From JBFWNZ01 sp050250795 (GTDB lineage: Bacteria; Pseudomonadota; Alphaproteobacteria; UBA8366): 6,504 nucleotides of DNA. Every line of letters begins with the position of its first letter. Position 1 is the stretch's first letter. Under the pieces are notes generated by a model. The model saw only the letters and a program-made list of their open reading frames with translations. It had not been told where the DNA came from and ran no database searches. Positions 1-5,457 of the stretch are shown in pieces. A program made the translations under genes and the position numbers. The stretch lies in the NCBI GenBank assembly GCA_050250795.1, contig JBFWNZ010000226.1, forward strand, positions 1-6,504. The letters run 5' to 3'.

Positions 1-405
1 GTGCTGGTTCCTGGCGCAGCCGCGCCGAAGGTCGTGCGTGCCGAGACCGTCCGTGCCATGCGGCCGGGATCGGTCGTGGTGGATATCGCGATCGATCAGG
101 GAGGATGCTTCGAGACCTCGCGGCCGACGACGCATGCCGACCCGGTCTATGTCGAGCATGGCGTCGTGCATTACTGCGTGACCAACATGCCCGGCGCCGT
201 GGCCCGGACATCCACCATCGCGCTGAATAACGCGACGCTTCCCTATGTGATGACTTTGGCCGATTCCGGCTACCGTCGCGCGCTTGCGGAGGACGCGGGG
301 CTCAAGGCGGGTCTGAACACCCATGCCGGCCGGCTGACCTACCGTGCGGTCGCCCGCGATCTGGACCTGCCTTACACGCCGGCGGAGGAAGCTCTTCGGC
401 TGTGA
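1..405 (+). CDS. ald: Alanine dehydrogenase, C-terminal part (5' end off window)
   Basis: This is the last 134 residues of a cytoplasmic NAD-dependent L-alanine dehydrogenase, which interconverts alanine and pyruvate plus ammonia. The visible part begins within the end of the Rossmann (NAD-binding) domain: LVPGAAAPK at residues 2-10, then VVVDIAIDQGGCFE (25-38) and the RPTTHADPVY stretch (41-50). TNMPGAVARTST (61-72) and ALNNATLPYV (74-83) are the family's C-terminal signature. D32 and N62 match, in context and 30-residue spacing, the Asp and Asn next to the nicotinamide in characterised Ald enzymes. Full-length Ald is about 370 residues, so roughly 235 residues, including the substrate-binding Lys and His, lie upstream of base 1. 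The GTG at base 1 is an internal Val codon, not a start. The TGA stop (403-405) directly abuts the stop of the convergent PilZ gene. The reading frame looks intact. Recognition is by recalled family motifs. Confidence 0.95.
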   Translation: MLVPGAAAPKVVRAETVRAMRPGSVVVDIAIDQGGCFETSRPTTHADPVYVEHGVVHYCVTNMPGAVARTSTIALNNATLPYVMTLADSGYRRALAEDAGLKAGLNTHAGRLTYRAVARDLDLPYTPAEEALRL

Positions 406-765
406 TCAGCGGGGACGGCGGCGGCGCAGGCGGCTGGCCTGATAGCGTTCGATGGCCCGGAACGCCGATTGGCTCAGCGGCTCGAACTGGACGCCGAAAT
501 GGCGGCTGCCCATCAGGATTTCGGTATGGGCGACGGTTCCTTCGACTTCCAGTTGGGTGCGCTCGTCGATGCGGATGCGTGCAGCGACCGGTGAGCCGAT
601 TCCAAGCGAGAGGTCGTCGCAGGAGAAGCCAAACCCGCCGAGGCTGATGTCGGTCACAATCGCGGGGCGATCCATCACTAGGGCCGGCAGGCGTGCGGGC
701 GTACGGCGATGGCGCCGTTTGTCCTCGCGTTTGAAGCCTTTCAGCTTGTGTCCAAGGGTGACCAT
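406..765 (-). CDS. Small PilZ-domain protein, probable c-di-GMP receptor
   Basis: This is a 119-residue stand-alone PilZ domain. The c-di-GMP binding signature is present: RxxxR at R17-R21 within a basic N-terminal segment, and DxSxxG at D39-S41-G44 (TDISLGGFGF). Beta-strand-rich sequence follows, including VAARIRI (60-66) and the HFGVQFEPLS end strand (89-98), then a short helix (AFRAIERYQ). The protein ends in an unusually arginine-rich tail (SRLRRRRPR). PilZ proteins bind cyclic di-GMP and act on motility, exopolysaccharide or other outputs; the target cannot be told from the sequence. I chose the ATG at 763-765 because AGGA (773-776) sits 7 nt upstream. An in-frame ATG at 769-771 leaves only 1 nt after that SD, and a TTG at 793-795 would give 129 residues with a poorly spaced SD. 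The stop lies flush against ald, and aguA is divergent on the other side. Confidence 0.88.
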   Translation of the reverse strand: MVTLGHKLKGFKREDKRRHRRTPARLPALVMDRPAIVTDISLGGFGFSCDDLSLGIGSPVAARIRIDERTQLEVEGTVAHTEILMGSRHFGVQFEPLSQSAFRAIERYQASRLRRRRPR

Positions 766-772
766 CGCCATA

Positions 773-777
773 TCCTC
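773..777 (-). promoter_or_regulatory. Ribosome binding site deciding the pilZ start
   Basis: On the minus strand GAGGA lies 7 nt before the ATG at 763-765 but only 1 nt before the ATG at 769-771. This spacing favours the shorter 119-residue protein. Confidence 0.5.
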
Positions 778-890
778 GCGCCCATCCCCTAGCAAGCCTC
801 ATACCATGAAGAGGAAACGGGAGAGGGGCTTTTCCGGTACCGTCTAAACCGCTACATCCCCTTCAACGCCTGTAGATCGGATTTGGATCG

Positions 891-1916
891 ATGCGATTTC
901 CTGCCAGGGAAGGGTTTCGGGTGCCCGGCGAATGGGCGCCTCATGCGCGTTGCTGGATGGCATGGCCCTGCCGCGATGCGGCATGGCGGGGCCGCATGGA
1001 TGCCGCGCGCGACGCCTATGCGGCCGTCGCCCAGGCCATTGCCGCGTTCGAGCCCGTGACCATGCTGGCGCGGCCTGAGGATACGGTGGATGCGGCACGC
1101 CGCTGCGGCTCGCAGGTTGAAATCGCAGCCATGCCGCTGGACGATTCCTGGACGCGGGATTCGGGCCCGACCTTTCTAGCCGGACCGTCGGGCCGCATGG
1201 CCGGGATCGCCTGGGGCTTCAATGCCTGGGGCGGAAAGTACGAGCCCTACGAGACCGATGCCCGCCTCGCGACCCGCCTCCTCGATCGGTTGGGGTTCGA
1301 ACGGTTCGAAGCTCCTGCCGTCTTCGAGGGCGGGGGGGTCCTGTGCGATGGCGAGGGGACGGTCGTGACCACCGAATCCGTTCTGCTGAATGCGAACCGC
1401 AATCCGGGGCTGACGCGGGCGGCGGCCGAGCGCCTGCTTGCCGACTGGCTTGGCGCGCGCAAGGTGATCTGGCTGCCGGGAAGCATGGCCGGCGACGAGA
1501 CCGATGGCCATGCGGACAACTTGGCCTGCTTCGCGCGGCCCGGCGTCCTGCTGGTCCAGTCTTGCTCCGACGCCGGCGACCCGAACCATGCGCCGCTGGC
1601 GGAGAATCTGGCGCTGTTGCGACGGGAAACGGATGCGCAGGGCCGCCGCTTCGAGGTTCTGCCGATCGATCAGCCGGCACGTATGACGGTCGACGGCCAC
1701 CGGCTCGCGGCGGCCTATGTAAATCTCTATCTCGCGAATGGCGGCGTCGTGATGCCGTCTTTCGCCGACCCGCGCGACGCCGCGGCGCAAGCTGTCGTTG
1801 CCGCCGCCTTTCCGGATCGCCGGGTCGCCGTCTGCCCGGCGCTCGACATCGTCTGGGGCGGGGGCGGGATTCACTGCATTACCCAGCAGCAGCCCGCGGC
1901 TGGTTCGGAGGGCTAG
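891..1916 (+). CDS. aguA: Agmatine deiminase (agmatine iminohydrolase)
   Basis: This enzyme hydrolyses agmatine to N-carbamoylputrescine and ammonia in the cytoplasm, the first step of the agmatine route to putrescine. The 341-residue protein has the signatures of the guanidine-modifying, pentein-fold family: PGEWAPHARCWMAWPC near the N-terminus (12-27), DDSWTRDSGP (84-93), WGFNAWGGKY (108-117), the EGGG motif (146-149), TDGHADN (204-210), and the C-terminal GGGGIHCITQQ (323-333). By family analogy C329 is the nucleophile, H207 the general acid/base, and D90, E146 and D209 contact the guanidinium. It is somewhat shorter than Pseudomonas AguA (about 368 residues), with no missing block among these motifs. 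The start is well bounded: an in-frame TAG at 873-875 precludes extension, and ATG 891 gives the expected N-terminus. The Shine-Dalgarno is weak (CGGA, 9 nt upstream). It is co-directional with aguB, 3 nt downstream, and divergent from pilZ. Confidence 0.96.
   Translation: MRFPAREGFRVPGEWAPHARCWMAWPCRDAAWRGRMDAARDAYAAVAQAIAAFEPVTMLARPEDTVDAARRCGSQVEIAAMPLDDSWTRDSGPTFLAGPSGRMAGIAWGFNAWGGKYEPYETDARLATRLLDRLGFERFEAPAVFEGGGVLCDGEGTVVTTESVLLNANRNPGLTRAAAERLLADWLGARKVIWLPGSMAGDETDGHADNLACFARPGVLLVQSCSDAGDPNHAPLAENLALLRRETDAQGRRFEVLPIDQPARMTVDGHRLAAAYVNLYLANGGVVMPSFADPRDAAAQAVVAAAFPDRRVAVCPALDIVWGGGGIHCITQQQPAAGSEG
1907..1912 (+). promoter_or_regulatory. Strong ribosome binding site for aguB inside the aguA end
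   Basis: GGAGGG lies 7 nt before the aguB ATG at 1920 and overlaps the last codons of aguA. aguB therefore has its own good initiation site, better than that of aguA, while being cotranscribed. Confidence 0.8.
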
Positions 1917-1919
1917 GCA

Positions 1920-2792
1920 ATGAGGACGATCACCCTCGCCGCGACGCAGATGGCTTGTTCCTGGGATGTCGAGGCGAACCTGTCCGCGGCGGAGGACCTG
2001 GTTCGCGAGGCGGCGGGCCGAGGCGCGAATCTCGTCCTCCTGCAAGAGTTGTTCGAGACGCCCTATTTCTGTCCGGACCAGAAGCAGGCCTTTTTCGCGC
2101 TCGCCAAGCCCTTCGAAGGGAACCCGGTGATTGCGCGCTTCGCGGCGCTGGCCAGGGAGCTGGGTGTCGTGCTGCCGGTCAGCTTTTTCGAGCGGGCCAA
2201 CAATGCCCACTACAATTCCCTCGCGATGGTGGATGCGGATGGCAGCGTCCTCGGTCTCTACCGCAAGAGCCATATTCCCGACGGCCCCGGCTATCAGGAG
2301 AAATTCTATTTCAACCCTGGCGATACCGGATTCCGAGTGTGGGAAACGCGGTTCGGCCGCATCGGCGCCGGTATCTGCTGGGACCAGTGGTTCCCTGAGG
2401 CGGCGCGGGCGATGGCCCTGGCCGGGGCCGAGGTGCTGCTTTATCCCACGGCGATCGGCAACGAGCCGCAGGACTCCTCGCTCGATTCGCGCGATCACTG
2501 GCGCCGCGTGATGCAGGGCCATGCCGGGGCGAATCTCGTGCCTCTGGTCGCGTCCAATCGGATCGGTACGGAGGAGAACGACGCGGGGAGGATGACCTTC
2601 TACGGTTCCTCCTTCATTGCCGGTCCGACCGGAGAGATCGTGGCGGAGGCGTCGCGCAATGAGCGGTCTGTGATTACGGCGAGGTTCGATCTCGATGCGG
2701 TGCAGGCACAGCGGGCATCCTGGGGCGTGTTCCGCGACCGCCGCCCGGATCTCTACCGTCCGCTATTGAGCCTCGACGGAAAACCGGCCTGA
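1920..2792 (+). CDS. aguB: N-carbamoylputrescine amidase
   Basis: This cytoplasmic amidohydrolase converts N-carbamoylputrescine to putrescine, CO2 and ammonia, the second step of the agmatine pathway. It is a single nitrilase-superfamily domain of 290 residues, matching the usual AguB length. The catalytic triad is visible: E43 in LLQELFETPYF, K116 in LYRKSHIPDGPGYQEKFYF, and C153 in GAGICWDQWFPEAAR. Further AguB-type motifs are LLYPTAIGNEP (173-183), DHWRRVMQGHAGAN (192-205), VASNRIGTE (210-218) and TFYGSSFIAGPTGEI (226-240). The extended YQEKFYFNPGD segment is typical of carbamoylputrescine/beta-ureidopropionase-like nitrilases and argues against a plain nitrilase or omega-amidase. The ATG at 1920 follows the aguA stop by 3 nt and has a strong SD, so the two genes form an operon. 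Downstream it converges on ompA, with a shared hairpin between them. Confidence 0.96.
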   Translation: MRTITLAATQMACSWDVEANLSAAEDLVREAAGRGANLVLLQELFETPYFCPDQKQAFFALAKPFEGNPVIARFAALARELGVVLPVSFFERANNAHYNSLAMVDADGSVLGLYRKSHIPDGPGYQEKFYFNPGDTGFRVWETRFGRIGAGICWDQWFPEAARAMALAGAEVLLYPTAIGNEPQDSSLDSRDHWRRVMQGHAGANLVPLVASNRIGTEENDAGRMTFYGSSFIAGPTGEIVAEASRNERSVITARFDLDAVQAQRASWGVFRDRRPDLYRPLLSLDGKPA

Positions 2793-2799
2793 AAAGCAA

Positions 2800-2828
2800 T
2801 CGGCCCGGCGCTTGTGGCGCCGGGCCGA
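2800..2828 (-). terminator. Intrinsic terminator of the ompA-like gene, possibly bidirectional
   Basis: A perfect 12-bp GC-rich stem (2800-2811 paired with 2817-2828) encloses a 5-nt loop. On the minus strand it starts about 24 nt after the ompA stop and is followed by a T-rich tail (TTGCTTTT), the classic Rho-independent layout. On the plus strand it begins 7 nt after the aguB stop, but the downstream tail is not T-rich. It therefore looks like a true terminator for ompA and at most a weak one for aguAB. Confidence 0.85.
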
Positions 2829-2840
2829 AGCCGATTCTCA

Positions 2841-2861
2841 CTCCAGCGCGTTTTACTGGAG
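2841..2861 (-). repeat. Short inverted repeat around the ompA stop codon
   Basis: CTCCAG (2841-2846) and CTGGAG (2856-2861) form a perfect 6-bp inverted repeat with a 9-nt spacer. The spacer contains the TAA stop of the minus-strand ompA gene (2853-2855). The structure sits immediately before the main terminator. It could be chance. Confidence 0.4.
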
Positions 2862-3923
2862 GATGATCTGCACGCGGCGGTTCTGCGGCTCGCGGATACC
2901 GTCTGCCGTAGCAACCAGCGGCTCGGCCTCGCCGCGACCGGCGACCGCGATCTCGCTCTCCGGCACGCCGAGACGGACGAGCTCGGCCTTGACCGCACTC
3001 GCGCGGCGCAGCGACAGCGCCATGTTGTAGCCATCCGGGCCCGAACGGTCGGCGTGGCCGGTCGCGTTGATGCGAACCGGGGCAACGCGCTTGGCGTTGT
3101 CCGCGGCGGTGCGCAGGATGCCCTTCGCCTCGTCGGTCAGGACGACGCTGTCCCAATCGAAGAAGACGATGTAGTTGCGCGCAACCTGCGGCGCGGGCGG
3201 CGGCGGAGCCGGCTGCGGGGCCGGGGCCGGGGCCGGCTGAGCGACCGGCATCGGCTTGGCCGGCGGGTTGAGCGCATAGCGCAGGCCGACCAGCACGTTA
3301 TGGCTGGCGTAATCGGAATCGACCGCCGTGCCGGCCGCGGTGGTGTAGTTGCCGGCGTCGGGAATGGCGAAGTACTTGTAGCCCAGGGACGCGGTCAACT
3401 GGTCGGTGACGGCATAGCCCACACCCGCCATCGCCTGCCATGCGAACGCATTCTCGGCCTGGTCGACCGTGCTGCCCGCGACCGGGCGGACGCCGTCGAG
3501 GTCGAGCCGGGCGACACCGATACCGGCGCCGATATACGGCACGACGGGCAGGCTGGTGCGCCAGTCGTACAGCAGGTTGGCCATGGCGCTCCAGACCTTG
3601 TAGTCGCCGGCGCTGTTGGCTGCGCCGCCGACCGAATCGACGCCCACATTCTGATGGCCGAATTCAAGCTCGCCGCGCAGGCCGTTGGCGAAGCCGTAGC
3701 CGGCGCCAAGGAAGGCGGCCCAGCCGTTATCCAGCGCCGCGCTGGTGTTCACGCCGGTGCCGTCGATGTTCGAATCGCGCGGCATCGAAAGGCCTGCGGA
3801 CCCTGTGACGTAGAAGCCGGGGTCCGAAGCCATTGCGGTCTGCGCCTGAGCCGCTGAGGCGGTCAAGCCGACCACCCCGGCAACCATCAGCGCCTTGCCG
3901 ACGAAACCCGATTGCACATTCAT
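2853..3923 (-). CDS. OmpA-family outer membrane protein with peptidoglycan-binding domain
   Basis: This is a 356-residue outer membrane protein predicted to tether the outer membrane to peptidoglycan. Residues 1-27 are a signal peptide: a short N-region with K10, a hydrophobic core (ALMVAGVVGLTASA), and an AQA cleavage site before Q28. Residues 35-217 resemble an 8-stranded OmpA-like barrel, with alternating strands such as GFYVTGSAGLS, WAAFLGAGYGF, GLRGELEFGH, VPYIGAGIGVARL and HNVLVGLRYAL. A Pro/Ala linker (220-246) leads to an OmpA C-terminal domain (250-356) with NYIVFFDWDS, ATGHADRSG and the LSLRRASAVK helix. D292 and R307, 15 residues apart, match the Asp/Arg pair that holds diaminopimelate in Acinetobacter OmpA. 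The last residue is Gln rather than the aromatic typical of barrel ends, as expected when a periplasmic domain follows. The start is supported by AGGAG 7 nt upstream. The gene is probably monocistronic and well expressed, with its own promoter region and a strong terminator. Confidence 0.95.
   Translation of the reverse strand: MNVQSGFVGKALMVAGVVGLTASAAQAQTAMASDPGFYVTGSAGLSMPRDSNIDGTGVNTSAALDNGWAAFLGAGYGFANGLRGELEFGHQNVGVDSVGGAANSAGDYKVWSAMANLLYDWRTSLPVVPYIGAGIGVARLDLDGVRPVAGSTVDQAENAFAWQAMAGVGYAVTDQLTASLGYKYFAIPDAGNYTTAAGTAVDSDYASHNVLVGLRYALNPPAKPMPVAQPAPAPAPQPAPPPPAPQVARNYIVFFDWDSVVLTDEAKGILRTAADNAKRVAPVRINATGHADRSGPDGYNMALSLRRASAVKAELVRLGVPESEIAVAGRGEAEPLVATADGIREPQNRRVQIILQ
3217..3234. 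repeat. Hexanucleotide tandem repeat in the ompA linker
   Basis: Three perfect tandem copies of GGGGCC (plus strand) encode alternating Pro-Ala in the linker between the barrel and the OmpA-C domain. The 6-bp unit equals two codons, so gain or loss of units would change linker length without a frameshift. The plus (template) strand here is very G-rich. Confidence 0.7.
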
Positions 3924-3930
3924 GCGAGAA

Positions 3931-3935
3931 CTCCT
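3931..3935 (-). promoter_or_regulatory. Ribosome binding site of the ompA-like gene
   Basis: AGGAG on the minus strand lies 7 nt before the ATG at 3921-3923. It fixes the start that gives a complete signal peptide. Confidence 0.8.
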
Positions 3936-3978
3936 GATGCCGCAGCCAACGCAGGCCGTTTATTGTGGGCAAAATACT

Positions 3979-3996
3979 GCGACCAATTTAGGTCGC
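3979..3996. repeat. Perfect palindrome upstream of ompA (operator- or hairpin-like)
   Basis: GCGACC and GGTCGC form a perfect 6-bp inverted repeat around a 6-bp A/T spacer (3985-3990). It lies about 55 nt before the ompA start, in the most AT-rich stretch of the window. On the minus strand it is followed by AGTATTTTG, so it could also act as a weak terminator for the upstream nitroreductase gene, about 50 nt past that gene's stop. The spacer coincides with the candidate ompA -10 box. Confidence 0.55.
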
Positions 3997-4014
3997 CAGA
4001 CTCCTAACGTTCAA
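3985..4014 (-). promoter_or_regulatory. Candidate sigma-70-type promoter of the ompA-like gene
   Basis: On the minus strand TTGAAC (4009-4014) and TAAATT (3985-3990) are separated by 18 nt. Each matches the consensus hexamer at 4 of 6 positions. Transcription would start near 3978, giving a leader of about 55 nt. This is a by-eye prediction and other pairs cannot be excluded. Confidence 0.35.
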
Positions 4015-4045
4015 CTGCCTCTTTCGCTTCGGGCCAAGATAAATT

Positions 4046-4636
4046 CTAAGTGTTGCCGGATTGCACAGGGCCGTTCCATTCGCGGCAGAACGCCGCCGGA
4101 TCGGGGCGCGGCTTCTGCCGCGGCGTCTCCACAGGGGTTCCAAGATAAAGAAATGTGACGATTTCATTGTCGGGATCGATGCCGAGCGCGGTCTTGACAT
4201 GGGTGTCGTGCGCGTTGGCCCCTGTCAGCATGATGCCGCCATAACCCTTGGCATGGGCCGCCAGCAGGACATTCTGGGCTGCGGCGGCCGCTGCGACCAC
4301 CTGCTCGACGCGCGGGACCTTGGGGTGATTCGCGACGATCTCGGCATAGACGACGAGGATCAGCGGCGAACGCAAAGGCCGGCCCAGTTCCTTCTGCCGC
4401 ATGTCTTCGGTGGCCAGGGGATCGCGGCGGCACAGGGCCTCCGCAAACACCTCGCCCAGTCTGCGCCGTGCCTCACCGCGGATCGTCAGGAAACGCCAAG
4501 GACGCAGGGCGCCGTGGTCCGGCGCCCGCATGGCCGTCGCCAAAATCTCGTCGAGTTCCGCACCCGCGGGAGCGGGCTCGGCGAGCAGCTTCGCCGGTAC
4601 GGAACTGCGGTTGAGCAAAGCGTCCATCGCGTCCAT
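4046..4636 (-). CDS. YdjA-like nitroreductase family protein
   Basis: This is a 196-residue FMN-dependent oxidoreductase of the small nitroreductase family, closest in motif pattern to E. coli YdjA (183 residues). Seen in order: MDAMDALLNRSSVPAKL at the N-terminus, where R10 and S12 are the family's FMN-phosphate contacts; RAPDHGALRPWRF (37-49); RPLRSPLILVVYA (86-98); HPKVPRVEQ (104-112); an Ala-rich dimer-interface helix; GYGGIMLTGA (131-140); and FLYLGTP (162-168). Family members use NAD(P)H and bound FMN to reduce nitro or quinone substrates; the physiological substrate of the YdjA group is unclear, so none is assigned. The ATG at 4634-4636 matches the family's N-terminus and has AAGGA 7 nt upstream; a GTG at 4661-4663 would add 9 poorly supported residues. 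It lies 63 nt after the rhomboid gene on the same strand and may be cotranscribed with it. It ends in a short non-conserved tail. Confidence 0.92.
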   Translation of the reverse strand: MDAMDALLNRSSVPAKLLAEPAPAGAELDEILATAMRAPDHGALRPWRFLTIRGEARRRLGEVFAEALCRRDPLATEDMRQKELGRPLRSPLILVVYAEIVANHPKVPRVEQVVAAAAAAQNVLLAAHAKGYGGIMLTGANAHDTHVKTALGIDPDNEIVTFLYLGTPVETPRQKPRPDPAAFCREWNGPVQSGNT

Positions 4637-4643
4637 TGCCCTG

Positions 4644-4648
4644 TCCTT
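4644..4648 (-). promoter_or_regulatory. Ribosome binding site deciding the nitroreductase start
   Basis: AAGGA on the minus strand is 7 nt before the ATG at 4634-4636. It lies inside the coding region if the upstream GTG (4661-4663) were used, so it argues for the shorter form. Confidence 0.6.
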
Positions 4649-4699
4649 CCCTCGCGCGGCCACCGACTGTAGTCCGGTTTTACATCCAGAGCGCGATGC

Positions 4700-5395
4700 T
4701 TACGAGTTGTCCGTTGGTCCCGGCCGTCCGCGACCGTCGAGGCCGCGGATCAGCAAGGCTCCTGCGACGAACCCGGCGATATGCGCCTCCCAGGCAATAT
4801 CGCCGCTTTCGAACGGCATGCCGAACGGAAGCAGGCCGATCAGAAGATTGGTGCCCAGCCAGACCGCGACAAAGGCCAATGCGGTTCGCCGGTCGCCGAG
4901 CGGACCGGATTGGCCGGCGCGCAGGCTCAGCATGCCGATGGCCCCCACAAGCCCCGAGATGGCCCCGGACGCGCCGATCAGAGGCACTGTGGAAAGCGGT
5001 TCGAGCCAGGCCCAGAAGAACGCACCGGCAATGGAACTGCAGAAATAGAGCAGCAGGAACGGGGCGGCGGCCATGCGCCGGGCGACCGGCGCCCCGAAGG
5101 CCATCAGGAAGGCCATGTTGAGGAACAGGTGCCCCCAGCCGCCATGCAGAAAGGCGTAGCCGACCGGACCGGCCAGATAGGCCAGGGGATCGGCCGCATA
5201 GGCGCCTTCCACGGAATAGCGGGCGGCGATGAAACCGAAGCGCTGAAGCAGTTCGAACTGTGCATTGTCGGGCAGGACGATGCGCAACAGGTGAAGCGCG
5301 ACGGTAAGTCCGGTCAGCCACAGAACGACGGCAGGGGCGTTGAAGGCCGGAGGCGAGGGGGCGTCGGCCGGACGGTCGGACAGCGAAGCAGGCAT
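4700..5395 (-). CDS. Rhomboid-family intramembrane serine protease
   Basis: This is a 231-residue integral inner-membrane protein. About six hydrophobic helices are visible, near residues 22-41, 86-103, 111-130, 140-158, 172-190 and 200-216, which is the minimal bacterial GlpG-like core. All rhomboid signatures are present: HGGWGHLFLNM (84-94, with H89 and N93 of the HxxxN oxyanion motif), GASGAISG (141-148, nucleophile S143 in GxSG) and EAHIAGFVAG (203-212, catalytic H205). The Ser/His dyad is intact, so the enzyme should be active, cleaving transmembrane substrates within the bilayer. The N-terminus is a short Pro/Ala-rich cytoplasmic stretch without an extra domain. The ATG at 5393-5395 has no recognisable Shine-Dalgarno; a promoter-like element ends 6 nt upstream, suggesting leaderless translation. 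It lies between the carboxypeptidase gene (62-nt gap) and the nitroreductase gene (63-nt gap), all on one strand. Substrates cannot be inferred. Confidence 0.95.
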   Translation of the reverse strand: MPASLSDRPADAPSPPAFNAPAVVLWLTGLTVALHLLRIVLPDNAQFELLQRFGFIAARYSVEGAYAADPLAYLAGPVGYAFLHGGWGHLFLNMAFLMAFGAPVARRMAAAPFLLLYFCSSIAGAFFWAWLEPLSTVPLIGASGAISGLVGAIGMLSLRAGQSGPLGDRRTALAFVAVWLGTNLLIGLLPFGMPFESGDIAWEAHIAGFVAGALLIRGLDGRGRPGPTDNS

Positions 5396-5401
5396 GCTGG
5401 C

Positions 5402-5429
5402 AATGTAGGGACGGGCCGGGCGGCGTCAA
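5402..5429 (-). promoter_or_regulatory. Candidate promoter giving a leaderless rhomboid mRNA
   Basis: On the minus strand TTGACG (5424-5429, 5 of 6 to the -35 consensus) and TACATT (5402-5407, 4 of 6 to the -10) are separated by 16 nt. With standard geometry (-10 box at -12 to -7), position +1 is the A of the rhomboid ATG at 5395. This agrees with the lack of a Shine-Dalgarno before that gene. Confidence 0.45.
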
Positions 5430-5457
5430 TGCGGTTGTCGCGCGGGCGCCATCGGTC

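Noticed and set aside
766..795. Longer PilZ protein starting at TTG 793-795 or ATG 769-771
   Set aside because: The added residues are not PilZ core, and the SD at 773-777 is correctly spaced only for the ATG at 763-765. It cannot be fully excluded.
835..842. 8-bp palindrome CGGTACCG between pilZ and aguA
   Set aside because: It is short and isolated, not aligned with a convincing promoter for either divergent gene, and expected by chance. I could not find a good -35/-10 pair for pilZ or aguA in 766-890.
1176..2522. 448-codon open frame on the minus strand across aguA and aguB
   Set aside because: It lies antisense to two genes with full catalytic motif sets. Its translation is Arg/Gly/Ala-rich with no recognisable domain, as expected from a stop-poor shadow frame in GC-rich DNA.
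2814..3857. 347-codon plus-strand open frame opposite the ompA-like gene
   Set aside because: The minus strand has a signal peptide, barrel, linker and OmpA-C motifs plus an SD; the plus frame shows none and is low-complexity Arg/Gly/Val.
3895..4158. 87-codon plus-strand ORF spanning the ompA upstream region
   Set aside because: It overlaps the ompA start, the promoter region and the nitroreductase 3' end antisense, and has no SD or domain features.
4662..4678. Imperfect dyad between the rhomboid and nitroreductase genes
   Set aside because: The arms match only with a bulge and the hairpin loop would be too small. No T-run follows, so it is not called a terminator.
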